Source: UKL13-2 sp964417885 (GTDB lineage Bacteria; Pseudomonadota; Gammaproteobacteria; Burkholderiales; Usitatibacteraceae). Taken from it: a stretch of DNA of 34,315 bases. The translations under genes were made by a program, and so were the position numbers. The DNA lies in NCBI GenBank assembly GCA_964417885.1, contig CAYQKN010000029.1:1-34315 (forward strand). Reading direction: 5' to 3'. Of the stretch, positions 1-8,295 are shown in pieces. The notes under the pieces are model-generated. The model was not told the DNA's origin, did no database searches, and saw nothing but the letters and a program-made list of their open reading frames with translations. Within the stretch, counting starts at the first letter, position 1, and the number at the start of each line of letters is the position of its first letter.

Positions 1-189
1 GCCGGCGCACTGGCCAAGCAATTGCTGGTGCGAGTGCAGCTCGACGGCACCAAAGTGGTCGCGCAGGAACGGTTGCTGGTTGAGAAACTGGGCCGCATTC
101 GCGACGTGCGCGAAGGGCCGGACGGCAACATCTACCTGCTGACCGATGCCGGCGATGGCGACCTGATCCGGATCGAACCGGCAAAATGA
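1..189 (+). CDS. PQQ-type soluble sugar dehydrogenase, C-terminal fragment
   Basis: Only the last 62 codons of a gene entering from the left are present, in frame from base 1 and ending at TGA 187-189. The sequence contains the pattern REGPDGNIYLLTD followed by GDLIRIEPAK. This is typical of the last beta-propeller blade of the Asd/glucose-sorbosone dehydrogenase family, periplasmic PQQ enzymes that oxidise aldoses. The family call rests on this tail alone, so substrate and signal peptide cannot be judged. The gene converges on the downstream pterin synthase, which lies on the opposite strand, with a 27-base gap that shows no obvious T-tract terminator. Confidence 0.7.
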   Translation, partial: AGALAKQLLVRVQLDGTKVVAQERLLVEKLGRIRDVREGPDGNIYLLTDAGDGDLIRIEPAK

Positions 190-216
190 CCGGTCATTGA
201 AACCGGGCGGCGGCGG

Positions 217-675
217 TCAGCCGCCGCCGAACGCGTCGGCCCAGCAATTGGGCGTCTCGTACAGGCGAACCTGCGACAGCTTGAGTTCGTGGCCAAACCG
301 GTCAAGGTAGGCGTGTTCAAGGATCTGAAACGCAACTTTCACCAGGTTTTCCGCCGTCGGCACCACGTCCAGCACCACCGTCTTGTGCCCGCCGATCGCG
401 GCCAGGAAATCAACCATCACGCGGTCGCCGCGGTAGACCAGAAACGCGTGGTCCCACAGGTCGACCAGCTTTTCGCTGGCGATGCGCTTGATGTCGCCGA
501 AGTCCATCACCATGCCGTCATCGGCGGCACCTTCCTGGCGGATCACTTCCGAGGTCAGGGTGATCTCCAGCGCATAGCGGTGGCCGTGGATGTTGCGGCA
601 CTGGCTCTGGTGATTCGGCAGGCGGTGCCCGGCGTCGAATTCGAGGCGGCGGGTTATCGAGACGGTGGCGGGCAT
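217..675 (-). CDS. queD: 6-carboxytetrahydropterin synthase (QueD/PTPS family)
   Basis: A 152-residue protein of the 6-pyruvoyl-tetrahydropterin synthase family. QueD makes 6-carboxy-5,6,7,8-tetrahydropterin from dihydroneopterin triphosphate in the queuosine/7-deazaguanine pathway, in the cytoplasm. The zinc ligands are visible as H17 (FDAGHR) and H30/H32 (NIHGHRY). C26 four residues before H30 gives the CxxxHGH signature of QueD-type members. A DHAFL motif and PTAEN (with the conserved Glu) follow, and the C-terminus reads LYETPNCWA. A GTG/ATG start 27 bases further upstream is possible, but the ATG at 675 starts directly at the conserved beta strand and is preferred. No other queuosine gene is in the window, so QueD versus another PTPS function rests on the motif. 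Confidence 0.88.
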   Translation of the reverse strand: MPATVSITRRLEFDAGHRLPNHQSQCRNIHGHRYALEITLTSEVIRQEGAADDGMVMDFGDIKRIASEKLVDLWDHAFLVYRGDRVMVDFLAAIGGHKTVVLDVVPTAENLVKVAFQILEHAYLDRFGHELKLSQVRLYETPNCWADAFGGG

Positions 676-736
676 GGCGCATTCTACCTGCGGCAGCGGC
701 ATTTCCCGGGCGGCAACGCCGGCCGGCGGCTTGCCG

Positions 737-3700
737 TCACTCGCCGGTGGCGTTGCGCCGCAGGCGCGGCGCGAGATTTTCCCGCAGGTAACGGTCGGCC
801 TCGGCGACCGGCATCGGCCGGCTGAAATAATAGCCCTGCACCATGTCGCAGCCCAGTTCGCGCAGCCGCTCCAGCTGATCGATGCGCTCGACGCCTTCCG
901 CCACCACCGCCAGCTTCAGGCTCTGCGACATGGCGATGATGGCGCGCACGATCGCCTCGTCGTCGGGGTCGGTGGTGAGGTCGCGGACAAACGACTGGTC
1001 GATCTTGACGGTGTCGATCGGAAACTGCTTCAGGTAGCTGAGGCCCGAATAGCCGGTGCCGAAATCGTCGATCGCCAGCTTGATGCCGAGGGCGTCGATC
1101 TGGCGCAGCGCGTGGATCGCGTCCTCGTTGCCGCCGACCAGCACCCGCTCGGTGATTTCCATTTCGATCAGCTGCGGGTCGGCGCCGGTTTCGGCCAGCA
1201 GCGAGCGCACCATCTCGGCGAAGGATTTGCGGCGCAGCTGGACCGCGGACACATTGATGGCAATGCGCAGCGGCGTGCCTTCGCGCTGCCAGCGGGCGGC
1301 GGTGCGGAATGCCTCGGCGATCACCCATTCGCCGATCGGCACGATCAAGCCGGAATCCTCGGCCACCGAGATGAATTCCGCCGGCCGCAGCGTGACGCCG
1401 GCCGGATTTCTCCAGCGCAGCAGCACCTCGAACCCGACCAATGACTCCTGCCGCGCGGTGAACACCGGCTGGTAGTGCAGGCTGAAATCGCCCTCCACCG
1501 ACAGCGAGCGGCGCAACAGCACCTGCAGCGACATGCGCTGCTGGGCCGCCACGTTCATGTCGCTGGTGAAATACTGGTACTGGGCGCGACCGCTCTCCTT
1601 GGCGTGGTACATCGCCGTGTCGGCGTGGCGCATCAGCGTTTCGGTGTTGTCGCCATCCGCGGGATAGACACTGATGCCGATGCTGGCGCTGATGTGCAGG
1701 TCGTGATTCTGCAGGTGGAAATTGCTCGACAGCAAATCGAGCAGCTTGCCGGCGACCGTGGTGGCATCGCCGATATCGTCGAGATCCGGAATGACGATGA
1801 CGAATTCGTCGCCGCCGAGGCGCGAGACCGTGTCGACTTCACGCAGGCAGCTCTGGATCCGCACCGCCACCAGCTTCAGCAGCTGGTCGCCCAGCTGATG
1901 GCCGAGCGAATCGTTGATGGTCTTGAACTGGTCAAGGTCGATGAACAGCACCGCGACCCGGCTGCCCTGGCGGTCGGCGTGGGCGATCGCCTGGCCGATG
2001 CGGTCCTCCAGCAACAGGCGGTTGGGCAGGCCGGTCAGCGCGTCATGGTGGGCCAGGTAGGCGATCCGCTGTTCGGCTTCCTTGCGGGTGGTGATGTCGG
2101 CGGTAATGCCGATCATCTTTTCCGCCCGGCCCGTCGGCGAGCGACGCACCTGTCCGGTCACGCTCAGCCAGTGGACGCTGGCGTCCGGCCACACCACCCG
2201 GCACTCGGTGTCGAAATGCAATGCATGCTTGACCGCATGGCGGATGGCGCTGGCGATCAACTCGCGGTCCTCCGGATGAACGATGGACATGAACCCGGCG
2301 AAATCCTTGAATGCGGTGGCGCGCGGCAATCCGAACAGCGGCCCGAAGCCGTCGGAGCAGGAAAGCTGCGCGTTTTCCAGGTCCCAGAACCAGCTGCCCA
2401 TGTTGGCGGCGTCCATCGCCAGCTGCAGGTGGGCCTCGCTCTGGCGCAATGCCGCCTCCGCCTGCTTGCGCCGGCTGATGTCGGCCAGCAGCACCATGGT
2501 GCCGACCGATTTGCCCGCCGCGTCCTTGATCGGCGCCACCGACAGGGAGACATCGAGCACCACCCCGTCCTTGCGCACGCGGCGCGTTTCCTCGAGCGAC
2601 AGCATCATGCCCTGCTCGACCTGCTTGCGCATGATCGTGACTTCGGCGCGCATCTCTTCCGGCACAATCGAGCGCGCGGTGCCGACCACTTCCTCCGCTT
2701 TCCAGCCGAACAGCTTCTCCGCGGCCGGATTCCACAGCCGGATCACGCCGTCGAGATCGCGCGCGATGATGCCCAGCGGCGAGGCCTCGATGATCGAGCG
2801 CAGGGTCTGGTTGCTTTCGCTCAGCGTCCGCTCCAGCGTCTTGCGCTCGGTAATGTCGACAATCACGCCGACCAGGCCGGCGATCCGTCCCGACGCATCG
2901 ACAAAGGTCGCCTTGTTGAAAATGGCGTCGATATGCTTGCCGTCGGTCAGGCGGGTTACCGCCATCTCATAGACCTGCGAGCCGCCCTTTTCAAGCAGCT
3001 CGCTTTCGACCACGTGATGCGTTCTTGCCGATTCGTTGCGGCTGGCCTCGAGGATGGTGCGGCCGAGATAGTCGCTGCGCGGTCGCTGGGTGTAGTTCTC
3101 GAACGCCTGGTTGCAGCCGATATAGCGCCCCTTGGCATCCTTGAAGAAAACCGGGTTGGGAATTGCCTCCAGCAGCTGGCGGCTGAAGCTCAGCTGGTCG
3201 CGCAGTTCGCGGGTTGCGCTCTCGGCCAGTTGTTCGGCTGCCGCCCGCGAACGAGACAGCGTGCGCAACAGCGCGTACAGCAGCACGGTCAGCAGCACGC
3301 TGACGAAAAGCGCCAATAACGGCAGTGGCTGAAGCAGCGGCAGGCTGGCCAGCCCGGTGTCGCTGAAGCGTACCTGCCACATGCGGCCGGCGACGTTGAT
3401 CTGGCGGCTGATGACCTGGTTGTCGGGCAGCAGCGCGATGCTGCTGTCGGCGGGAAAGATGCGGTTGGCGACAGTGGCCGGCTCGGGACGCGAACCGGTT
3501 GCGCCGATATCGTAGACCTGCATGGCCGGCGTCGAGGCATCGGGCGGCCGGATTTGCGCGAACAGATCCTCGGCGCGAAACACGATGCTGACAAAGCCGG
3601 CCAGTTCGTTGAGCCGCTGCTCGGCGCTGCGGCTGGTCCGGCTGACTTCGAACACCGGCAGGTAAACGACCATGGCCAGCCGCGGATCCTTTTCCTGCAC

Positions 3701-4270
3701 CAGGCGGTAGACACCGGTGGCGACCGGTTCGCCCAGGTCGCGTGCGCGTTCGGCCGCTGCCAGCGGTTCCGCACGCGACCGGATATCCAGCCCAAACGCG
3801 GGCTCGTTGCCGCGCATCGGCTCGATGTAATGCACCACCCAGTACTCCGGCCGCTGGCCGGCCGGCTTGATGGTGAAGGCGGGATAGCCGTCCGGATTGA
3901 GGGTGCGGTCGGTCTTGACGCCGCTTTCATAGACCTCGCGTTCGCCATCGTGGATGCGGCGGATGAACTGCGCACTCACCACGCCCGGAAACCGGCTTTT
4001 CAGCTCCAGCGACTCGACATAGCGGCTGAATTGATTGCGCGAGACGGATGGATCATGCCCGAACAGGCCTTGCAGGCCGTGGAGCAGGTCGACATAACGC
4101 TGCGCACGGCGCTCGATCAGGCCAAGTGTGTTCTCGGTGCGGATGTTGAAATCGACCTGGGCCCGGCGGTCGGTCAGCACGCCGGCCACATACCACGCTG
4201 CCAGCGACAGGACGAACCCGAGCGCCAGGATGACGTAGGCAAGACGATGGTGCCGGAGAATGCGCGTCAT
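737..4270 (-). CDS. CHASE-PAS-PAS-PAS-GGDEF-EAL membrane sensor of cyclic-di-GMP turnover
   Basis: A 1177-residue inner-membrane signalling protein. Domains in order: membrane segment about 9-31; periplasmic CHASE domain about 60-235 (with the YLPVF motif); second membrane segment about 308-336; three PAS/PAC domains about 362-478, 485-600 and 606-730; GGDEF about 735-895; EAL about 915-1170. The GGDEF signature is intact at 819-823, preceded by an RxxD inhibitory site (REVD) five residues earlier, so diguanylate cyclase activity with product inhibition is plausible. The EAL domain reads EVL at 948-950 but keeps N in INVSA, EITER, DDFGTGYS at 1068 and AEGVE, so phosphodiesterase activity is also plausible. 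The start at 4270 has an AGAGGG ribosome site eight bases upstream. Which activity dominates cannot be told from sequence; the external ligand is unknown. Confidence 0.93.
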   Translation of the reverse strand: MTRILRHHRLAYVILALGFVLSLAAWYVAGVLTDRRAQVDFNIRTENTLGLIERRAQRYVDLLHGLQGLFGHDPSVSRNQFSRYVESLELKSRFPGVVSAQFIRRIHDGEREVYESGVKTDRTLNPDGYPAFTIKPAGQRPEYWVVHYIEPMRGNEPAFGLDIRSRAEPLAAAERARDLGEPVATGVYRLVQEKDPRLAMVVYLPVFEVSRTSRSAEQRLNELAGFVSIVFRAEDLFAQIRPPDASTPAMQVYDIGATGSRPEPATVANRIFPADSSIALLPDNQVISRQINVAGRMWQVRFSDTGLASLPLLQPLPLLALFVSVLLTVLLYALLRTLSRSRAAAEQLAESATRELRDQLSFSRQLLEAIPNPVFFKDAKGRYIGCNQAFENYTQRPRSDYLGRTILEASRNESARTHHVVESELLEKGGSQVYEMAVTRLTDGKHIDAIFNKATFVDASGRIAGLVGVIVDITERKTLERTLSESNQTLRSIIEASPLGIIARDLDGVIRLWNPAAEKLFGWKAEEVVGTARSIVPEEMRAEVTIMRKQVEQGMMLSLEETRRVRKDGVVLDVSLSVAPIKDAAGKSVGTMVLLADISRRKQAEAALRQSEAHLQLAMDAANMGSWFWDLENAQLSCSDGFGPLFGLPRATAFKDFAGFMSIVHPEDRELIASAIRHAVKHALHFDTECRVVWPDASVHWLSVTGQVRRSPTGRAEKMIGITADITTRKEAEQRIAYLAHHDALTGLPNRLLLEDRIGQAIAHADRQGSRVAVLFIDLDQFKTINDSLGHQLGDQLLKLVAVRIQSCLREVDTVSRLGGDEFVIVIPDLDDIGDATTVAGKLLDLLSSNFHLQNHDLHISASIGISVYPADGDNTETLMRHADTAMYHAKESGRAQYQYFTSDMNVAAQQRMSLQVLLRRSLSVEGDFSLHYQPVFTARQESLVGFEVLLRWRNPAGVTLRPAEFISVAEDSGLIVPIGEWVIAEAFRTAARWQREGTPLRIAINVSAVQLRRKSFAEMVRSLLAETGADPQLIEMEITERVLVGGNEDAIHALRQIDALGIKLAIDDFGTGYSGLSYLKQFPIDTVKIDQSFVRDLTTDPDDEAIVRAIIAMSQSLKLAVVAEGVERIDQLERLRELGCDMVQGYYFSRPMPVAEADRYLRENLAPRLRRNATGE

Positions 4271-4323
4271 GGTTGGGGCCCTCTGTCGCGTCGCGTGAGC
4301 CGGATGCTCCACAACGTCCTGTA

Positions 4324-4367
4324 AGAGCGTTTTTCCTCACTATAGACCAAATCGATCAAAACGCTCT
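4324..4367. promoter_or_regulatory. 10-bp inverted repeat in divergent intergenic region
   Basis: AGAGCGTTTT at 4324-4333 is the exact reverse complement of AAAACGCTCT at 4358-4367, with 24 bases between the arms. The spacer contains CTATAG, a possible -10 element for either direction. It sits in the 227-base divergent region between the GGDEF/EAL gene and lysC. It may be an operator, but it could also be chance or a remnant repeat; no regulator is indicated. Confidence 0.3.
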
Positions 4368-4434
4368 CCGGCGCGGCCGATCCCGGCGGGACGCGGCGCG
4401 GCCGACGGGGCTCGTTATCTGCGCGGCAAGCCGT

Positions 4435-4440
4435 TACAAT
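4435..4440 (+). promoter_or_regulatory. Candidate -10 element for lysC
   Basis: TACAAT matches the sigma-70 -10 consensus at five of six positions and lies 58 bases before the lysC start. The base sequence 17 bases upstream is a poor -35 match, so this is a weak call. No long leader with riboswitch-like helices could be recognised between it and the start codon. Confidence 0.3.
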
Positions 4441-4497
4441 AACGAATTATTGCAGCGCACAATAAATCCGGATTCACCCACCCAGAAACACCCCAAC

Positions 4498-5739
4498 ATG
4501 TCTCTCATTGTCCAGAAATACGGCGGCACCTCAATGGGTTCGCCCGAGCGCATTCGCGAAGTCGCGCGGCGCATTGCCCACTATCACCAGCAAGGTCACC
4601 AGCTGATCGTGGTGCCGTCCGCGATGTCGGGCGAAACCAATCGCCTGCTCGGGCTGGCCCGGGAGCTGAATCCGGAGCCGGATGGCCGCGAGCTGGACGT
4701 CATTGCGTCGACCGGCGAGCAGGTGTCGGTCGGACTGCTGGCGCTGGCGCTGCAGAACCTCGGCCTGAAGGCGCGCAGCTACACCGGCTGGCAGGTGAAG
4801 ATCCAGACCGACAGCGCATTCACCAAGGCGCGAATTCTGTCGATCGACGATGACAATATCCGCCGTGACCTGGACGACGGCAACATCGTGGTTGTCGCCG
4901 GCTTCCAGGGGATCGACGAGAACGGCAACATCACCACCCTCGGCCGTGGCGGCTCCGATACCACCGGCGTGGCGCTGGCGGCGGCACTGAAGGCCGATGA
5001 ATGCCAGATATTCACCGATGTGGATGGCGTCTACACCACCGATCCGCGGGTGGTGCCGGAGGCGCGCAAGCTGGAAAAGATCACGTTCGAGGAAATGTTC
5101 GAGCTGGCCAGCCTGGGATCGAAGGTGCTGCAGATCCGTTCGGTCGAATTCGCCGGCAAATACAAGGTCAAGCTGCGGGTGCTGTCGTCGTTCACGGCAT
5201 ACGATTCGACCGACACCGGCACGCTGATAACGTACGAGGAAGAAGACAACATGGAACAAGCCATCATCTCCGGCATCGCCTTTACCCGCGATGAAGCGAA
5301 GCTCACCGTCACCGGCGTGCCCGACCGGCCCGGCATCGCCTATGCCATCCTCGGTCCGATTGCCGAGGCCAACATCGACGTCGACGTGATCATCCAGAAC
5401 ACCTCGGTCGACGGCCTGACCGACTTTTCGTTCACCGTGCATCGAAACGACTTCAACAAGGCGATGGCCATCCTGAACGACAAGGTCAAGCCGGTAATCG
5501 AGGCACGCGACGTGCGCGGCGACAACAAAAGCGCCAAAGTGTCGATCGTCGGCATCGGCATGCGGTCGCACGCCGGGATCGCGGCCAAAATGTTCGAGTG
5601 CCTGGCGCGCGAAAACGTGAACATCCAGATGATTTCCACCTCCGAGATCAAGACCTCGGTCGTGGTCGACGAAAAATACATGGAGCTGGCGGTCCGTGCA
5701 TTGCATCAGGCATTCGAACTCGATAAACTCCCGGCCTGA
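4498..5739 (+). CDS. lysC: Aspartokinase, two ACT domains
   Basis: A 413-residue aspartate kinase that phosphorylates aspartate, the first step to lysine, threonine, methionine and meso-diaminopimelate (the cross-linking residue of peptidoglycan). The N-terminus has the KYGGTS nucleotide-binding motif at 7-12. The kinase core includes STGEQVS, GRGGSDTT and TDVDGVYTTDPR. Two ACT domains follow, about 262-340 and 345-405, with VTGVPDRPG and VSIVGIGM, which allow feedback control by lysine and/or threonine. The length matches monofunctional LysC of beta- and alphaproteobacteria. The ATG at 4498 is chosen because it begins directly at the conserved MSLIVQKYGGTS; longer in-frame upstream extensions are not conserved-looking. 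An in-frame ATG at 5251 (see findings) could start a separate regulatory subunit. A strong terminator follows. Confidence 0.97.
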   Translation: MSLIVQKYGGTSMGSPERIREVARRIAHYHQQGHQLIVVPSAMSGETNRLLGLARELNPEPDGRELDVIASTGEQVSVGLLALALQNLGLKARSYTGWQVKIQTDSAFTKARILSIDDDNIRRDLDDGNIVVVAGFQGIDENGNITTLGRGGSDTTGVALAAALKADECQIFTDVDGVYTTDPRVVPEARKLEKITFEEMFELASLGSKVLQIRSVEFAGKYKVKLRVLSSFTAYDSTDTGTLITYEEEDNMEQAIISGIAFTRDEAKLTVTGVPDRPGIAYAILGPIAEANIDVDVIIQNTSVDGLTDFSFTVHRNDFNKAMAILNDKVKPVIEARDVRGDNKSAKVSIVGIGMRSHAGIAAKMFECLARENVNIQMISTSEIKTSVVVDEKYMELAVRALHQAFELDKLPA

Positions 5740-5756
5740 TCCAACCCATCATCCGC

Positions 5757-5791
5757 AAGGCCGCGCGAATCCCGCGCGGCCTTGTCTTTTT
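5757..5791 (+). terminator. Intrinsic terminator of lysC
   Basis: An 11-bp perfect stem, AAGGCCGCGCG at 5757-5767 pairing with CGCGCGGCCTT at 5773-5783, has a 5-base loop and is followed by GTCTTTTT. It lies 18 bases after the lysC stop and just before the ribosome site of the next gene, so it separates the two transcripts. Confidence 0.88.
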
Positions 5792-5803
5792 CCGGAGCCA
5801 GCC

Positions 5804-7891
5804 ATGTTTGGTTACAGAGCGGCAACTATCGCCGCATTCGCACTTGGAGCTGCCATGACCACCAACGCCCTCGCCGAGGAAGACCCGTACCTCTGGCTGG
5901 AAGAAGTGATGGGCGACCGGGCAATCTCGTGGGTCAAGGAACAGAATGCCAAGACGCAGAAAGTGCTGGAAGCGTCGCCGCAGTTTGCCGCCATCCGAAG
6001 CAAGTCGCTGGAGGTGCTGAATTCACGTGCCCGCATCCCGGCCGTGGTCAAGCGTGGCGACTGGTACTACAACTTCTGGCAGGACGAGAAAAACGTGCGC
6101 GGGCTGTGGCGCCGCACCACGTTGCAGGAATACCGCAAGGCGGAGCCGAAATGGGAAACGGTGCTCGACCTCGACCAGCTTGCGCGCGACGAAAAGGAAA
6201 ACTGGGTGTGGAAGGGTTCGGCCTGCCTGTACCCGAATTACGATCGTTGCCTGCTGACGCTGTCGCGGGGCGGCGCCGACGCGGCGGTGGTGCGCGAGTT
6301 CGACGTTCCGGCCAAGGCCTTCGTCGCCGGTGGCTTCCAGCTGAAGGAAGCCAAGGGCAGTGCCGCCTGGATTGATCGCAACACGCTGTTTGTCCAAACC
6401 GATTTCGGACCTGGCTCCAGTACCAAGTCCGGCTACCCGCGCATAGTCAGGGAATGGAAGCGCGGCACGCCGCTGGAAAGCGCGAAGACGGTGTTCGAAG
6501 GCAAGGAGGCCGACATCAGCGTCAGCGCGTACCAGAACCAGCAGAAGGGCTACACCACGCGCCAGTTTGTCCGCCGTGCGGTGACCTTCTTCACTGCCGA
6601 GATGTACCTGCGCGAGGGCGACAAACTGACGCGGCTGGATATTCCGCTCGATGCCCAGGCCAGTTATGCCCAGGATATGTTGTGGGTGCGGCTCAAGTCG
6701 GCCTGGACGGCCGGTGACCGGTCCTATGCGCAGGGTTCATTGATTGCCATCGACTTCGAACGCTTCATGAAGGGGGAGCGCAATTTTGAGGTGCTGTTCG
6801 AGCCGACCAGCCGCAAGTCGCTGGCCGGCTGGACCCTGACCAAGAACTACCTGATCCTGAACGAGCTCGACAACGTCAAGAACCGGCTGCACGAGGTGCA
6901 GTACAAGAACGGGAAATGGAACCGCCGCGCCATCACCATGCCGGGGCTGGGCACGGTTGGTGCCAACGCGGTCGACGCCGACGAGTCGGACGACTACTTC
7001 CTGACCGTCACCGACTACCTGACGCCGTCGACCCTGTTCCTGGCCCGCGCCGGCGGCGATACGCGTGAACAGCTGAAGTCGCTGCCGGCGTTCTTTGATG
7101 CCAGCCCGTACCGGGTCGAGCAGTTCGACGTGGCATCCAGGGACGGCGAGCGAATCCCGTTCTTTGTCGTGATGAACAAGAACACCAAACTGGATGGCCG
7201 CAATCCGACGCTGCTGTACGGCTACGGCGGCTTCGAGGTCTCGCAGTTGCCCGGCTATTCGGCAACGGTCGGCAACGCCTGGCTGAACAACGGCGGCGTC
7301 TACGTCGTCGCCAATATCCGCGGCGGCGGCGAATTTGGCCCGCGCTGGCACCAGGCCGGGCTGAAAGCCAACCGGCAGAAGGTGTTCGATGATTTCATCG
7401 CTGTCGCCGAGGACCTGATTGCCCGCAAGATCACCGCGCCGCGCCACCTTGCCATCTACGGCGGCAGCAACGGCGGCCTGCTGGTCGGCGCCGTGGCCAC
7501 GCAGCGCCCGGAACTGTTCCGCGCCGTGCTCTGCACCGTGCCGCTGCTGGACATGAAGCGTTATCACAAGCTGCTGGCCGGCGCCTCCTGGGTCGCCGAA
7601 TACGGTAATCCGGATGACCCGAAGGAATGGGAGTTCATTTCGAAATACTCGCCGTACCACAACGTGAAGGCCGGCGTGAAATACCCGAAATTCCTGTTTG
7701 TCACCTCGACCCGTGACGACCGGGTACATCCCGGCCACGCACGCAAGATGATGGCGCGGATGATGGAGCAGGGGCATGCGGTGATGTATTACGAGAACAT
7801 CGAGGGTGGCCACGCCGCGTCGGCCAATAACCAGCAACTGGCGTATCGCACCGCGCTGCAGTATTCGTTCCTGTTGAACGAACTCAAATAG
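5804..7891 (+). CDS. Secreted prolyl oligopeptidase (S9A family)
   Basis: A 695-residue serine peptidase that cleaves short peptides, classically after proline. A signal peptide of about 24 residues (hydrophobic core AATIAAFALGAAM, cleavage near NALA/EED) places it in the periplasm. The N-terminal part has the family start DPYLWLEEV, then a beta-propeller to about residue 430. The C-terminal alpha/beta-hydrolase domain has the nucleophile S555 in GGSNGG, an Asp at 638/639 in TRDDRVHP and H670 in EGGHA. The triad is complete. GGAG lies seven bases before the chosen ATG. It begins right after the lysC terminator and ends just before the promoter of the tRNA-Ser gene. Exact specificity is not predictable; some members with this GGSNGG variant have broad or unknown peptide substrates. 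Confidence 0.93.
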   Translation: MFGYRAATIAAFALGAAMTTNALAEEDPYLWLEEVMGDRAISWVKEQNAKTQKVLEASPQFAAIRSKSLEVLNSRARIPAVVKRGDWYYNFWQDEKNVRGLWRRTTLQEYRKAEPKWETVLDLDQLARDEKENWVWKGSACLYPNYDRCLLTLSRGGADAAVVREFDVPAKAFVAGGFQLKEAKGSAAWIDRNTLFVQTDFGPGSSTKSGYPRIVREWKRGTPLESAKTVFEGKEADISVSAYQNQQKGYTTRQFVRRAVTFFTAEMYLREGDKLTRLDIPLDAQASYAQDMLWVRLKSAWTAGDRSYAQGSLIAIDFERFMKGERNFEVLFEPTSRKSLAGWTLTKNYLILNELDNVKNRLHEVQYKNGKWNRRAITMPGLGTVGANAVDADESDDYFLTVTDYLTPSTLFLARAGGDTREQLKSLPAFFDASPYRVEQFDVASRDGERIPFFVVMNKNTKLDGRNPTLLYGYGGFEVSQLPGYSATVGNAWLNNGGVYVVANIRGGGEFGPRWHQAGLKANRQKVFDDFIAVAEDLIARKITAPRHLAIYGGSNGGLLVGAVATQRPELFRAVLCTVPLLDMKRYHKLLAGASWVAEYGNPDDPKEWEFISKYSPYHNVKAGVKYPKFLFVTSTRDDRVHPGHARKMMARMMEQGHAVMYYENIEGGHAASANNQQLAYRTALQYSFLLNELK

Positions 7892-7900
7892 CCGATAGTT

Positions 7901-7930
7901 TTGACGCGGGGAGGGCGGAAACGGTACAAT
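7901..7930 (+). promoter_or_regulatory. Promoter of tRNA-Ser
   Basis: TTGACG at 7901-7906 and TACAAT at 7925-7930 with an 18-base spacer, ending 25 bases before the mature tRNA 5' end. Both hexamers match sigma-70 at five of six positions. Confidence 0.75.
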
Positions 7931-7955
7931 CCGCCCTTCGCGAAATTGGCGGTAC

Positions 7956-8048
7956 GGAGACCTGGCCGAGTGGTCGAAGGCACTCCCCTGCTAAGGGAGC
8001 ATACGCCCAAAAGGTGTATCGAGGGTTCGAATCCCTCGGTCTCCGCCA
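7956..8048 (+). tRNA. tRNA-Ser(GCT)
   Basis: The 93-base sequence folds as a class II tRNA. The acceptor strand GGAGACC pairs with GGTCTCC, the anticodon stem CTCCC/GGGAG encloses the loop CTGCTAA, and a long variable arm TACGCCCAAAAGGTGTA separates it from the T arm GAGGG-TTCGAAT-CCCTC. The anticodon GCT is at 7990-7992, reading AGC/AGT serine codons. The GCCA end is encoded. Confidence 0.97.
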
Positions 8049-8099
8049 CGGTTTTCCGTCGAATTTGTCGGGAGATTTGTTCGTGAAATCAGCGTGATA

Positions 8100-8129
8100 G
8101 TGACAATGCACACGCTGATCAGTTATAAT
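8100..8129 (+). promoter_or_regulatory. Promoter of tRNA-Arg
   Basis: GTGACA at 8100-8105 (one mismatch to TTGACA) and a perfect TATAAT at 8124-8129 with an 18-base spacer, ending 10 bases before the tRNA 5' end. The tRNA-Arg thus has its own promoter in addition to read-through from tRNA-Ser. Confidence 0.72.
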
Positions 8130-8139
8130 TGTCGCCGTT

Positions 8140-8216
8140 GCGCCCGTAGCTCAGTTGGATAGAGTACTTGGCTACGAACCAAGGGGTCGTGGGTTCGAAT
8201 CCTGCCGGGCGCGCCA
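8140..8216 (+). tRNA. tRNA-Arg(ACG)
   Basis: The 77-base cloverleaf has acceptor strands GCGCCCG and CGGGCGC, a D arm with AGCTCAGTTGGATAGAGT, an anticodon stem CTTGG/CCAAG with loop CTACGAA (anticodon ACG at 8174-8176, normally deaminated to ICG), a T arm with GTTCGAAT and an encoded CCA end. It reads CGT/CGC/CGA arginine codons. It lies 91 bases after tRNA-Ser and ahead of a strong terminator. Confidence 0.97.
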
Positions 8217-8226
8217 GTTTCAAATG

Positions 8227-8260
8227 AAACGCCACCTTCGGGTGGCGTTTTTCATTTTTT
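8227..8260 (+). terminator. Intrinsic terminator after tRNA-Arg
   Basis: The 10-bp stem AAACGCCACC (8227-8236) and GGTGGCGTTT (8241-8250) has a stable TTCG tetraloop and is followed by TTCATTTTTT. It lies 10 bases after the tRNA 3' end and ends the tRNA transcription unit. Confidence 0.9.
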
Positions 8261-8278
8261 GCGCCTGGGCGAGCCACT

Positions 8279-8295
8279 TGCCGGGCGCGCCAGTT
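8279..8295 (+). repeat. Second copy of the tRNA-Arg 3' end (att-like)
   Basis: These 17 bases (TGCCGGGCGCGCCAGTT) are identical to 8203-8219, which cover the T-arm end, the acceptor strand, CCA and three bases beyond. The copy lies after the terminator and has no tRNA body. It could be an attachment-site scar of an excised element or a remnant of a tandem tRNA copy. The following stretch to 8515 holds no convincing gene; its open frames have no start region or family features. Confidence 0.6.

Noticed and set aside
1475..3319. A 614-codon open frame on the plus strand opposite the GGDEF/EAL gene
   Set aside because: It mirrors the high-GC codon pattern of the real minus-strand gene, has low-complexity His/Gln/Arg-rich composition and no domain signature.
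4531..5706. A 391-codon minus-strand open frame across lysC
   Set aside because: The plus strand encodes an unmistakable aspartokinase; the antisense product looks like reversed GC-rich codons.
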